A stretch of DNA of 64,000 nt, taken from contig CM076261.1 of NCBI GenBank assembly GCA_038380795.1, positions 94,262,418-94,326,417 on the forward strand, written 5' to 3'. Numbering within the stretch: position 1 is the stretch's first letter; each line of letters opens with the position of its first letter. Source of the stretch: Pyrocephalus nanus. Taxonomy: Eukaryota; Chordata; Aves; Passeriformes; Tyrannidae. The translations under genes and the position numbers were made by a program. Below are positions 51,227 through 64,000 of the stretch, piece by piece. The notes beneath the pieces were generated by a model that was not told where the DNA came from, made no database searches, and worked only from the letters and a program-made list of their open reading frames with translations.

Positions 51227-54200
51227 CCTTCTCAGGATGAGCAGAATCCTGACAGACAACATGGGCTGAGATGACAGAGGCACCTTCTTTTGGTGTCTTA
51301 TCCACACGAAGGTGTGAACAACCTGTGCCACACAAACCTCACAGCTCAGTCCAGTCCATCTCAAAATTACTGATTATACCCCGAATGTCAGGATTTCAGA
51401 AGTGCTTCTACAAATCCAGCAAAGCTCCTCAGACTGAGCCTGAGAGCACTGAAGAGCTCGTTGCCACAGCTTAATTTACTCTTGCTGGTCATAGTGGCTT
51501 CAAGCTCATCCAGAGATCCTTCTCTTCCCAAAAGCATCCCAAACTGACAATGCTTCACCATAAGTGATCCAGTGATTTTAGGATTATGTGGTGGTAAAAT
51601 AAACTTAAGAAGTGTTTTTGCTCATCACTCAAAAAATTTCCAGGTGTTGTGGCAAATTTCCCCAGGGAAGGGTGAGGAAGATGGAATTCCCTTTAATTCC
51701 AGCATTCCATCCGTGCATTTTAATAGACCTTGGATGCCCAGGGAAAATTGGTGCCTTGTGAGGTTAATTTTTGTCCAAAACACAGGTAAGAGCAACAATA
51801 CAAAAGCTGAACTTTCAGTCTCTTCCAGAACAGTTGAACTTGTCTCACCCTGAAGCAGCTCAGATCTCAAACTGAGCTTTCCTATGTGGAAAATACTCTG
51901 AAACTCCTTTGTGGCCACGGGAATTCTTTTTCATGCACCATCTTAACCAGGACTGTGCATCAATTCAATGAGAAAAGCAGCTTTATTTTCTCACACTGTA
52001 CAGATGCAGATCCGAGGCCTCTCTCAGGTGCAGGCAAAAAATCCCACGTATTTCAATAATGTTCACTTTTTAAAAGAAATTAATGCCAATGGGAGAAGGG
52101 AGGTGAAAGCTAAAAGGCTTTTTTCTCAAATCAGGGGAAATCAACACATTTTTTAGCAAATCTCATCAGTGCTAAAAGCCCCAAAAATATCCTTCTTATA
52201 ACTCCTCCTTAAACAGGGAAATGCTTCTGCCAGAAACTTGTAAAGCATCCAAAGGTGCCACAGAGGGAAGACTCTTGGGCTACATCCCAGACCCACCTGA
52301 AAATGGGTAATAAGCTATGATGGAGTCACTGCTCTGCTGCTCTTGACCTTGCAGTGAGATGAGGTCAAACACCCAGTAAGGAATCAAACTCCTCACTGAG
52401 GTGAGGGATGCTGGAAGCCTGGTTTGGAGAGCATGGATTGCTGCCATGGCCAGGCAGCCCCCATGGAAAGGACATCAAGAACTCTTCATGCCACTTAAAG
52501 CTCAGTCTTGTGGCTTCCAGGTAGCCAACAAGTGCTACTTGCAGCCAGCACGGCCACTTCTCTTGAGATCACAATAAGACAGGGTCAGGTTGTGAAAAAG
52601 ATGAAAGCTTTGTTTCTTTTTTTTTTTGTTTTCTTTTTCCTTCTTCTATCATTTTTCTCAGAGAGCATTGCCCAGTTTACAGGGATGCTTTCATTTCCAG
52701 CCAGTTTGTGAAGGATGTTGGGAGATTACCCAGGCATATAAAGAGACTGGTTTTCACTGTCACTGCTCAAACTGGGCATTCATGTTGATTTGCCTAAATT
52801 AAAAGCCAGTTACCTTCAGTGCCTAATAATGGCCCCCCTCATCCCAGAAAACAAACCAGTTGATTTTTTAGACCAAGATCATCCACAGTTGGGTCTCATG
52901 TCCACCCTGCTCACCTCAGCAGCCAAGTCTCCCTCTCTGACTGGAGCTGGCATTCCACTGGGGATGAACTCTCCCAAATTGACTTGCCACAGACACAACC
53001 CTTATTCTGAATGACTCAGCTCTCAAAAGGAGAGAAACCATTTCAGAGAAGGGAATAGCCCAGTTTGACAGTCAGAAATCTGCCTTCATCTGATGCCTCC
53101 GTGAGCCCTGTTCTTAAGAGGCAGAAAGTCTGGGTGAATTTGAAAAGGAATCAGGTAACTTTGGTTTTACTGTGTTTTAGCAGGACCCTGCAGCCAGGTA
53201 AGCAAGAATACAAACCATAGCAGCCGAATGCCCTGTGTGGCAGGATCACCATTAATCCCTATTCCCAAATACTCTGCCTCCCCTCATCTGCAAAACAGCC
53301 TCATTTTAGGCAGAGTAAGAGTCACTTAATAAGAAAGTAGAAAAGTGTGGCAATTTTACTCTTCAGATACCCACAAACATCATCGTTTCCCTAACAGCCA
53401 AGGCTATAAACCTACCAAATGTTCACTCCCTGCTCCCATCTCCCAAGTTAGAGGGTGTTCAAGGAGAAACATGCATCAGCCTCTGAAGGAAAGGGGTCAA
53501 GTGGCAAAGGAGGAAGATTAAGCCATGATTTGCAGCTGGGGAAGCAGAAAACGCTGCCCCAAAGGTCTCACCTGAAGAGCTGACCCCCCTGAAAAGAGAT
53601 ATATCAGCACTGCCAGCTCTGTGATTCATGGGGTGCTGCTTTCTGCTGGTGCAGCTCTCAGGAGAAACAGAGATTCCTGTAGAGCACTCAAGGCTGTTTG
53701 CCTGGAAAAGGGGGCAAGAGAAGGACACCTCAGTTCTAGGAGAGGACTGAGGGGAAAAGAGCTGCTGGTTCTCCTCTGCAGAGCACCCTGGGACTGTTTG
53801 TTCTGGAGACACAACAAACCAAATGGGAGGAACCAGGAGAGGCCTGCTGGAGAATGGGGAGAAGGGATGAACCAGGAGACAGCTGGAGGAATTCTGGGGC
53901 TGATAAGAGGGGTAGGCAAGCATGGTTAAAATAAAAATAAGCTGCACTCAACTACCTGGACAATTAATGATAATTCCGAGATCAAAAATAATTAGTGCAA
54001 TTAGTGCCTTATTAGTACCTATTTATGTAACTGCTCAGGAAAGAAGGAAATTATCTAGCCATGGTTTTGGAGTGCTCTGAAGAGTCAAGGAATTGATTCT
54101 TAAATTAAAAAAAAAAGAGTAATTTAGGAGAGAAAACATAATAGCTGTGTGATACGAGGCTTTCCTGGGCTAAGGATCTCCAGTGATTAAGGTGGTTTGT

Positions 54201-54887
54201 GCTGCAAATAATTTTGTTCATGTAAACATCTTTCCTGATTACATCGATCTCCACAGACTGACTCTGTACTCCTACATCCTCTTCAACCTCCTAAATTTAC
54301 TTTCAAATCTTTTGACTATTATTACTATTACTATTTTTAGTCCTCTGGTTTGCAAAGCTAGACTAGATGAGAATCAGGGCAGATCTGATGCCCTGAGGAA
54401 ACCAATGGAGAGAGAAGAAAGGTTTAAAACCAGTCTGAGAGTTTATATTGCACAGAGGAGGTCAGTCAGGTCCATCAGGCAAACTACAGCTGTATAAAGG
54501 CAATATAAAGAAATAAACCCCAAATTCCCCTTTCTTCACAGCCAAATCTCAGCAGGAACTTCAGTTACACACAGGAAATCGGAGCCACATCCTAAACACT
54601 TGATTTTTGCCTGCAAGCTGCATTAAGGGAGACACCTTTAATAAATTGGGCAAAGTTTGGAAGAGCCATTTTCATTCCCTAATTAGCACACGTGCAGTGA
54701 AAGCCAACTGTGTGTGTTTGTGTGTACACAGCTCTGGGAGAGGGGGTTTAATGAACTGGAGCTACTGCAACTGCAGCTGAAGTTTCCTTTTGTCAGTGTT
54801 GGGATGCTGTGATGCAGCTTTCAACCCCACAACACACTTCTCCACCTTTGAAATATCCTCTTCCTTCTTCCTTATTCTTTTCTTTCA

Positions 54888-55190
54888 TGGAGTCATAGAA
54901 TGATTTTGGCTGGAAGGGACCTTAAAGATCACCCAGTTCCAACCCCCTGCCATGGGCAGGGACACCTTCCACTAGACCAGGTTGCTCCAAGCCCTGTCCA
55001 ACCTGGCCTTGGACACTTCCAGGGATGGGGCAGCCACAGCTTTTCTAGGCAACTTGTTCCAATGCCTCACCACTCTCACAGTCAGGAATTTCTTCCTAAT
55101 ATCCAATCTAAACCTGCTGTCTTTCAAAAGTTCAAAGTCATTCCCCTTTGTGCCATCATTACATGCCCTTGTCAAAAGTCCCTTTTTCTC
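54888..55190 (-). mobile_element. CR1 LINE fragment (3' 300 bases)
   Basis: The minus-strand element begins tggagtcatagaatgatttt and carries aagggaccttaaagatcacc, catgggcagggacaccttcc, ccagggatggggcagccaca and ggaatttcttcctaatatcc. It ends 73 bases before the degraded LTR at 55263. Confidence 0.93.
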
Positions 55191-55262
55191 TCTTTTCTCT
55201 TGGGTTCATGGACTTTGGCAAAGTGGAAGAGGGGTAAAAGAAAAGGAAAAGCTGCACAAACA

Positions 55263-55496
55263 TGTGTTGTGCTTTAACTCCAGCCAGAAACTAAACCCCA
55301 CAGAGCCACCCACTCACTCCCCACTCACTGGTGGGGTGGGGTGAGGAGCAGGAAAGGCCTTGACTCTGTGTAATCACTGCTCTGCAACAACTAGAACATC
55401 CCTGGATTATCCACACTGCTTTTATCCCCAGTCCAAAACAGCCTCCTTCTCACCACTATGAGGAAAATCAACTGCATCCCAGCCAAAACCACCACA
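55263..55496 (-). mobile_element. Degraded solo LTR, resembling avian ERVL LTRs, internally deleted
   Basis: The left end (ttgtgctttaactccagcca, cccactcactccccactcac, ggtggggtggggtgagg) is the reverse complement of the 3' end of the abundant bird LTR family, and the right end (ctctgcaacaactagaacat, ccacactgcttttatcccca, cccagccaaaaccaccaca) is the reverse complement of its 5' end. The middle of the LTR, which should hold the promoter and the poly(A) region, is missing, leaving about 235 bases. There is no viral coding sequence next to it, so it is a solo LTR remnant. The family assignment is from memory of the consensus. Confidence 0.7.
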
Positions 55497-55523
55497 GCGT
55501 CCTACTCTGGCTTCACTTTAAAA

Positions 55524-55585
55524 ACAAATCAAAAACCCCAAACAACAACAACAACCAAAAAAAAAATCAACAAAAAATAACAACA
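55524..55585. repeat. A/C-rich low-complexity block
   Basis: AAAC and AAC units (aacaacaacaaccaaaaaa) lie about 30 bases after the degraded LTR and 280 bases before the 70-base exon's donor side. Confidence 0.88.
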
Positions 55586-55862
55586 CAGACAGACCACAGA
55601 AAGCCCTTTCACTGTGGGTCATCTTTTTCTTTATCTACCACCATTCTCTGCCACCTGAAACCAGCACAAGCAAAGCTTTATAGGATCAATACACATCCTA
55701 CCACCATTAATCACCAACAGAAATAAAAAATAAAAAAGAAGTGAGCCTGACAAAAAATGCCCAGATATAATAAAAGGGCTGAAGAAAAGGTGAGGATAGA
55801 GGAGGGAAAAAATGAAAAGGCTGGGACAAAGAAAGATCTGCAGCAATTTAAAATAAACTCAC

Positions 55863-55932
55863 AGTCCATCCTGTAGCTCTTGAGTATCATTTGAGGTCCC
55901 CAGAGATCGAAGACTTCTTTCCAGAGAGGTCA
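55863..55932 (-). CDS. TSNARE1: TSNARE1 internal exon: end of helix Ha and start of Hb
   Basis: This 70-base minus-strand exon is bounded by the acceptor ctgctgttgacag and the strong donor gtgagt. In frame it reads VTSLERSLRSLG followed by TSNDTQELQDG, with a final CT that is completed by the G of the next exon to give leucine. The LGT-x-x-D-[ST]-x-EL pattern is the familiar turn between helices Ha and Hb in syntaxin 7/12-like proteins, and the wording is very close to TSNARE1. It is too short to stand out as an open frame and was found by looking for the piece missing between the exons at 62936 and 10087. Its length is not a multiple of three, so skipping it alone would shift the frame. It sits at the right-hand end of a 45.7 kb intron, about 370 bases from a degraded LTR. 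Confidence 0.93.
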
Positions 55933-56025
55933 CTGTCAACAGCAGAGAAAGAAAAGATAAAGCAGCAGGACACTTTTCCAGAGGAAAAAAAATACTGGAT
56001 TATAGTTCAGTTGTTTGTCTGTTAA

Positions 56026-56145
56026 TTTTATTTTGTTGTTTTGTTTGTTTGTTTGTGGGTTTGTGTTTTTTTTTTTGTTTGGTTGGGGTGGGTTTTTTTG
56101 GGTTTTTGTTTGGTTTTTTTGTTTGTTTGTTTGTTTGTTTGTTTC
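56026..56145. repeat. T/G-rich low-complexity block (GTTT)n
   Basis: GTTT units, T runs and GGGTTTTTG variants alternate for about 120 bases. Several open frames here translate to KQTNKQTN-like or FFVCLFVCLF-like strings and are not genes. Confidence 0.93.
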
Positions 56146-56695
56146 TTAAATACAGTGAAGTATTTGAACATGAGACAAAGGGGACAACATCCAGCAACAG
56201 CCATTACCCCAGAATAGATAAACTGAGTTCCTTGGATGCACAAATGGTGAATCCATGGATCTGTGCCACAACATGATGGAATATGACCCCTTGCAAGAGC
56301 AAGAAAACCTCCATCCCAAGGACCTTGCATGGATCTCTGACTCTTCCAGCCTTGGGATGGCACAGAGCTGTGCATGGAGCATCTCCAGCTGGAAAAGTGC
56401 CCCCAGTGAAGAGGCAAGAAATTGCATAATAACTGTTTATTGCTCTGAATAAAAATTAAGAGGCAGAACATTGATGTTCACTCTTCCTCATTCTCTTTCA
56501 AGGCCTTAACACTCAAAATCTTTTCTATTTTCTATTTCTATTCTAAAATGGAGCCCTTCTCTGTGATGATCTCCTGTGTTGGAGCTGGAGAAATACTTGG
56601 GCTTTTCCATCAGAAGAGGAGGATACTCTACCCTAAGGACACCAGGAAGGTGGAAATATGGTTTGCTTTGCTTTTAATGACTTCAGATTTAAGAA

Positions 56696-56696
<1 letters not shown>

Positions 56697-56741
<45 letters not shown>
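56697..56741. repeat. Compound (TA)n(TG)n microsatellite
   Basis: About eight TA units pass directly into about fourteen TG units, then ttgtgaata. Confidence 0.97.
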
Positions 56742-56744
<3 letters not shown>

Positions 56745-58261
56745 TGAATATATAAAAGTAACAGAAAACCAGGAGCACAGTTGTCTTTTTACACCCTTGA
56801 ATTTCACTGTCTCAAATTCACTTTCAAATTAAAAAAAGGTCACTACTTTTGGACTTATAGCACAGCAAGTCTGAAAAGCATTCGAAGATTTTTCCACAAT
56901 GGAACATGTTAAATAAATTACATTTTTGATATTTACATGTGGGATTTTTCTCAGGACGCTCCCAGTTGTAAAAACTCATCACCCGTTATCAGTCACGCTT
57001 CAATATTTAAGGAAAGAAAGAAGAGCAGATTAGAAACATGGCTCAATTATTTCTGCAGAAATTTAAGAAATCCTCTGTTTTAATGACTCTGCAGACATGG
57101 ACTTGGCCTATAACTTTGAACAAGCCACTTAATTATATTTCCACTGACAGACAAAATCCTCTCCTCTCTTTTGGGCTCCACTGGCTCGACACCAAAAGTC
57201 ACTAAATAGCACAAAAAGTAACTTATGTGCCTGGACAACATGAATATTCAAACAAACCTTGAACACAACCATATATTCCTACCCCAAATGCTAGATCTCT
57301 CTAACAGATTTTAGTGCAGAGTTTGGAGATTCAAGAAGATAAAGCCTGAAGGAATTGTCTATAACTGAGCTAATAATTATTCTTCTTTGCAGGAAGCACA
57401 ACGTTTTAAAGAATAAATTGGAATTTTTCACTAATAACCATTTGCTTCTGTAGAAGAACAGATCTGATCCTGCAGAGATCTCGTGGATATTATAATTCCT
57501 TCTCTTCCCCTCTCTGCAATCCTAAAAAACCAATCTCCCATGCAATCTGTATTCAGTCCATTTCAAATACAAAATTTTGCCTCAACTAAAAATACTTCTG
57601 GGCCCATCAACCTTTGGGAACAAAGCAGAGTGTGGTCCTTGGAGAATGGTAAAGTCAAGGTAAAGAAAGGACTTATGTGGACATTGAATTTGTAAGAACT
57701 TGTTAATGTCATGTGTATAACTCCAAAAGGAAAAACAGCAGCTGGAGCATGCATGAATCTCCCCAACCTGGCCTGCAAAAATCAGGACAAATCAAAGTGA
57801 GTTTTGCTACTGCCTGCTTTGGAGAGGATTTTCTACTGTAAAACACCATCCAAAAATTCACACACACATCATTTTACACCGAGGCAAATCCATGAGCTAT
57901 CAGATTTGTTGAGGATTTTGGAAAACTTACATGAAAGGAAAAGAATCTGAGACATGAATGCAAGAGACGAGGAAAGCACTTGTCAGTCAGGTGAGAAAGT
58001 GACTCAGGTTTAAGTCCCTATCCAATAATTTTACCCAATATTCCAGTTTGAACATAGTATTTACACACTTACATAAAGGTCAGTCATCCCAAAGTGACAA
58101 GATGGGCAGTCAAAAGTCACCATTTGGTGCAGCTCTTACCTGGAACATAGCGGGACTAAGACTCCTGAATCTCAGGAAAACCACCCATGGCCTGGGCTGC
58201 ATCAAAACAGGAGAGGCCAGTGGATCAAGGGAGGTGATTCCACCCCCTCCACTGTCCTGCC

Positions 58262-58755
58262 ATGAGACCCCTCCTGGAACACTGTGACCACCTCTGGGAC
58301 CTGTTGGAGCAAGTCAAGAGGTGGCAACAAAGATGCTCAGAGGGCTGGAGCCCTTGTCCTATGAACACAGGCTGAGGGAGCTGGGATTGCTCAGCCTGGG
58401 GAAAAGAAGGCTCCAGGGAGACCTTGGAGCCCCTCCCAGTGTCTAAAGGGGCTCCAAGAGAGATGGAGAGAGTCTTTTTAGCAGGGTCTGCAGTGATAGG
58501 ACAGGGGATAATGGCTTAAAGGGACTTAAAGAAAGGTTTAGATTATGTTTCAGGAAGAAATTCCTGACTGTGAGGGTGGTGAGGCATTGGAACAAGTTGC
58601 CCAGAAAAGCTGTGGCTGCCCTGTTCCTGGAAGTGTCCAAGGCCAGGTTGGACAGGGCTTTGAGCATCCTGGTCTAGTGGAAGGTGTCCTTGTCCATGGC
58701 AGGGAATTTGAACGAGATGATCTTTAAGGTCCTTTCCCAGCCAAGATTCTGTGAT
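58262..58755 (+). mobile_element. CR1 LINE fragment (3' 490 bases)
   Basis: The plus-strand element starts near atgagacccctcctggaaca and includes aaagatgctcagagggctgg, ctcagcctggggaaaagaag, gaggcattggaacaagttgc and tagtggaaggtgtccttgtc, and ends ccaagattctgtgatt. Its middle contains a CR1-typical cluster coding a broken reverse transcriptase C-terminus on the plus strand. Confidence 0.93.
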
Positions 58756-59567
58756 TAATTCTGAGTTATTTTGGGCTAAATCTAACCTGCTTTGACCACT
58801 GTATCAAAATCTGTGCAGTTCCTGTGCTGAGTGTGGGAAATCCCTCTCAATTTACCAGTCCTGACCATGTGAGCAGAAGCTCTACCAGAGAAGCAAAACA
58901 TCAAGCTGTGCTGGGGAGCTGCTGTGAAGCCACTGTTAAAACAAGTATCTTATTTTAAAAGCCTTGTACTCCTCATTTTTAACTGGCACACGCTGGTCCT
59001 GCAGGATGAGGCACATCCACAAGGGAGCACTGGTGTTGGAGCTGCACTGATTTACAGAACCTGAGAGTCTCAATCCTTAAATCAATGGGGGATAAGAAAC
59101 CAGTGTGAGATGGCAAGGGGGACTCCATCACACCTGAGCTCAGCCCTTAAGATCGAGGTAATGGGACTGTGCATGACACCAACCTGTTAAGTGCAGTCAT
59201 TAATGAGCAAGTAGCAGGAATTAGAGAGGGAAGAGACTCATTAGAGCACTCAGGTTCTCCATCTGGCCAGAGCAGGTCTGATTCCTTCACTATATCCACC
59301 ACTGATCAGACAGGATGCACTAAAGCAACCCCATTTCCATTTAGGGGTGCTATTTATTTTACTTATTTACAAGGCATTTAGTGAGAGGCAGCTAAAAGCT
59401 GTGCACTGAACAAAATGCAAAACCTTGATAAAAATGCACAGAAAAAAAAAAGGCATAAATAAGACAATTTCAGCCAGAATTTTGGCTCCTTTCTGTGTCC
59501 TAATAGGAAAAAAAAATCAACTAAATTAAATAACCCATGAAAATCGCAAAAGTCAGAGCACTATCAA

Positions 59568-59670
59568 AGAACCTGGTCTAGTGGAAGGTGGTCCTGCCCA
59601 CGGCAGGGGGATTGGAACTAGGTGATCTTGAAGGTCCCTTCCAACTCAAACCATTCTGTGACCCTATGAA
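59568..59670 (+). mobile_element. CR1 LINE 3' tail
   Basis: The sequence gaacctggtctagtggaagg, ggattggaactaggtgatct and tcaaaccattctgtgaccct is a plus-strand CR1 3' end of about 100 bases. Confidence 0.92.
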
Positions 59671-60035
59671 CCTTCCCTATGGTCAACAGGGACAGCTTTA
59701 GAGAAATAAGGCAGATACAAAGAATAGGAAAAATCTCCCTCTCTACCCCTTCACACTTTTGTAAGTAGTGGCATTAAAAAAAGTCTATAAAGCTCATGAC
59801 CTGGCAGGAGAGTGATCCAGTAGCACATAAATAGAACCACCTGTCCTGACTAAGATTTTTATTCAACACATGAGGAAGATTTCCATTTTCACAGCAGGAC
59901 AAGGGAATAGGAATCATTGATGTGTGAGATCAGCCCCGATCAGCTCGGGGCTGTAAAAATCCCCCCTGGTCAGGAAGCAAGTCCTGAAGCGCCCAAAAAA
60001 GGGTTTAAATCACCCCAAAGGCTCAGAATTCCATT

Positions 60036-60055
60036 AAAAAAAAAAAAAAAAAAAA
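60036..60055. repeat. Poly(A) run, 20 bases
   Basis: An A20 homopolymer follows attcc and precedes ggagtg. It has no recognisable retrotransposon body to its left. Confidence 0.95.
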
Positions 60056-60261
60056 GGAGTGCAAAGAGGGACAAAGCACACGGTGTTTATTGCCTGTGCA
60101 GTGTTACTCCATAAAATTCAATGGTGCTTTAAAATCCAGGTACAAAGTTGACTTCTTGTTTCAATAAAAACAGTCATCCCCCAAAGGCAGAAAAAATACT
60201 GCTGAGATTGCCCACAACCTGGAATTTTTTGGAATCAGAACAACAGCAGCATAACATGGGC

Positions 60262-60425
60262 GATTTGGGACATCTTGGAACAGCCTGATCCAGGGAAGGG
60301 GTGGAGTCCCAATCCCTGGAAGGGTTTGGAAACGAGTGGACATGGTTTAGTGGGTTTGGTGGCACTCAGTGAAAGGTTGGACTCGGTGATCTTGGAGGTC
60401 TTTTTCAACCTTGATGATTCTATGA
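60262..60425 (+). mobile_element. CR1 LINE 3' end, divergent subfamily
   Basis: The sequence aatccctggaagggtttgga, ggttggactcggtgatcttg, gaggtctttttcaaccttga and tgattctatgatcc is a plus-strand CR1 tail. The ggactcggtgatcttgg and caaccttgatgatt variants place it with the subfamily having a 'ttttcaacc' tail rather than 'cccttccaacc'. Confidence 0.9.
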
Positions 60426-60904
60426 TCCCATGGCCTTTAGCATCCCAGGAGGGAGAAGAACCTTTCAGGTGCATGGTTTGGTCTCCAAACACAACGGGGA
60501 ACCTGAAAAAACCCAGAGGGGACGGGGCGAGGCAGGAATAGAAGGAAAAGAGGAGCTGTGATGGGATTTATGCAGATTGTGGGATGTTCTACACACCATG
60601 CCCAGCACAGAAGGAGTAAAACCCCTGATCTGGTATAGGGCAGAAAGCATCATGGGCATTCTTTCCCATTTTCTAACCCTAAAAGTTTCTTTCCCTAAAG
60701 TGGCTTAGCTCTGCCAAATCTTAGCATCCCTCTCCTGTAAAGCTCTATCCACTTTTTGGGGAAAGAATATAAAAAACACACACATAAGCTGAATGAAACA
60801 GACTTTATCAGACAAAAAATAATGCAGGTGGTGAACAGAGCAACAACAGTGGAGTATCTTATGGGCATTTCTTCAACCTGAAAGCACTTTAAAAGGCATT
60901 ATAA

Positions 60905-61240
60905 ATTCATAGATTCATAGATTTTAAAGGCCAGAGAGACCAATTCTGATTATCCAATTTGATTTCCTCCCATAAAACTTTGTCCTATCACTCCTACATC
61001 AAGACTCCAGACTGCAGCTGGACTAAAGTATATCTCATAAAAAGACATTCGGATCCTGATTTAAAGGTTCCAAGCAAAGCCAAATCCATCAGGTCCCCTC
61101 CATAAGCAGCTCTAATGGCCAGTTATCATCATACAGAAAGATTGAATTTGTCCAGCTTTAACTCCTATCTCCTGATCTCTTTCTGTGTGAGAACCTTAGA
61201 TTAATGAGTCTTTTGCTATTTATTTGATGTCTTTCTTCCT
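60905..61240 (-). mobile_element. Old CR1-like element
   Basis: The tract ttcatagattcatagatttt, aaaggccagagagaccaatt, tgattatccaatttgatttc is a worn form of the tail seen in old amniote CR1 families (atagattttaaggccagaaggga, then a 'gatcatctagtctgacctcc'-like run). Further on, gaatttgtccagctttaact and ccttagattaatgagtcttt also match remembered positions of that older consensus. It is far more diverged than the other copies. Confidence 0.7.
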
Positions 61241-62831
61241 ACAGAGGCACTTACACACCGTGGCTGAGTCCTGTTGTATGTCTCACACAGAAATTTGGAT
61301 GGCATGGATTTTAAAGTCTGGTTTCCAGACTTCAAACAGTTGTGTCTCCATTTTTGCAAAGTAGTTTTAAGCATTTTAAGTACAGGCACTGTCATTACCT
61401 GCTTCACAGAGCACTCAGCTCAGGCAACTCTCAGCAGAAAACACATCATCACCATCTCAAGAGGAGAAACAAAGACCAGGAGAGGTTGTTCAAACCCTAA
61501 TTGAATGAACTAATGCAATTCTAACAAAGAACGAAAAGAGAAATTGGGTTGTGGCATTTCAAAAAAGGGATGTGCCACTCATCCTGAGGTTTTCTCAGGA
61601 TAAACTCCACGGCAGCAGGAGTTTTGATTATAGAAGAGACATACCAAGTCAGGCCTAACCTGGCTGCTTTGGATAATAGCTGGTGTCTGTGACAGCACAC
61701 ACAGGCTCACCAGCAGGTTCCAAAGCTGCAGACTGAGCCCTCAGTTTGGAGCAGAAATTTCTGCCATTCATCACTACCATTGCCAAATTAAAACTATCAG
61801 TGCTGGAGCAACCAAAAGTGATGCTACTGCGGGTATTTCTGGGTGTTCTGGTGTGGTTGTTCACCCACCTGCAAGCCAAGTACCCGTGGTCACAGCTGGG
61901 AGGTTCAAGCTCCCATAGGGGCCATAATCCCCTGTTTACATGGGATGTGTGTCACCAACAGAAGGGGCACAAAACCCTTTTAAGTCATGGAAAAATTGGT
62001 GCTGAAGTATTCCTGGCAGTTAGAGCACACACGACTCCTCTAGAGAAGAGATGACTGTGTTTTAAAAGTTTCGTTTCCCATCCTTCTTCTGGCAAGGATC
62101 TCTTGCTGCAAGGACTGGGGCTCTGCCCCTGGGCCACACTGGGGGATGATTATATAAACAAGGAGACATTAAAATCCTCTTCCTACACCAAGGCCAGGCC
62201 TTTCTGCCACCCACTCCCTATAGACAGAACAGCCACAGAAGGTGTCCTGGTGATTCCAAAGCAATTTCAGAGCCTATTGTCAAATCAGCACCAATAATTC
62301 CTGTCTGACAATAGCGTATTTTAGAACTGGGCTACCGTGATATCAACTTCCATTCAGCAGTGTTAGTTTACATCTGTCTGCAAGATAAATTCCTCCAGCC
62401 TAATCTGACAAAACTGATGAGCCAGAGCTTGTCTCCAAAGGAGGGAAGCACTCTGCATCTCTGGGGTCTGGGGATCCAGGAGCAGGAGTAGCATCCCTGC
62501 TCAGTCTACAGAGTGAAGAATAACAGAAGAGTCTTGGTGTTTTTATAAGGGAGATGGATGTTCTGCAAGCTCACAAGACAGGCTCTGAACACAGCAGTGC
62601 TGCAGCATATTAGAAAATAAGTCTGGCTTGTTCCACCTTTCTGCACTCTAACTCCCCATTGTAACAGATGACACAATTAAAAATAGAAAAGGATGTGGTA
62701 TCAGCAAGGATTGGGATATATCTGTGCCTGTTTAATGGAACATATGGTGGAATATTTTTACATCTTATAAAGGACTGTGTATTGGACATGTGCTGCTGCT
62801 CGGGAGACACAGCAGCAGAAAAGCTGTATTA

Positions 62832-64000
<1,169 letters not shown>

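Noticed and set aside
53459..53951. Overlapping frames of 71-162 codons on both strands at 53.5-53.95 kb
   Set aside because: I see no domain, no splice borders and no repeat that would explain them. Both strands are open over the same bases, as expected by chance in GC-richer sequence.

Overview
This is a window of vertebrate, most likely avian, nuclear DNA. It lies almost wholly inside introns of one gene on the minus strand. The avian call rests on 23 fragments of CR1-type LINEs, many with the usual 3' end (GGTTGGAAGGGACCTT-like core and ATTCTATGATTCT-like tail), one degraded LTR that resembles bird ERVL LTRs, and no sign of Alu, B1 or L1. A songbird is possible but the window does not prove it.

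The gene is TSNARE1 (t-SNARE domain-containing 1), read right to left. Five internal coding exons can be placed to the base: 62936-63013, 55863-55932, 10087-10177, 6563-6637 and 4493-4549. Each has AG/GT splice borders on the minus strand. Their phases fit one another, and together they give 371 coding bases (123 complete codons) with no stop. The encoded segment is the syntaxin-like N-terminal three-helix (Habc) region up to the linker before the SNARE motif. Exons for the earlier N-terminal part lie beyond position 64000. Those for the SNARE helix and membrane anchor lie to the left of position 1; I did not find them in positions 1-4492.

Layout: 1-4492 is intron; 4493-10177 holds three exons with introns of 2.0 and 3.4 kb; 10178-55862 is one intron of 45.7 kb; 55863-63013 holds two exons with a 7.0 kb intron; 63014-64000 is intron again. 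The 45.7 kb intron holds most of the CR1 copies (11 plus-strand and 12 minus-strand copies in the whole window). It also holds a 1.36 kb array of 5-bp units (31547-32906) with a clear higher-order structure, a 254-base pure pyrimidine tract (49242-49495), an internally shortened LTR (55263-55496), and many small tandem duplications and homopolymers.

The longest open frames (more than 500 codons, open on both strands, around 31.3-33.2 kb) come from the 5-bp array and are not genes. Nearly all other open frames in the window are short intronic chance frames or remnants of the CR1 reverse transcriptase reading frame. I saw no RNA gene, promoter, CpG island or CRISPR array. The most interesting signals are the pentamer array with its 235-bp and 400-bp exact repeats, and a tandem splice donor at 62936/62932 that could let the 70-base exon be skipped without a frameshift.
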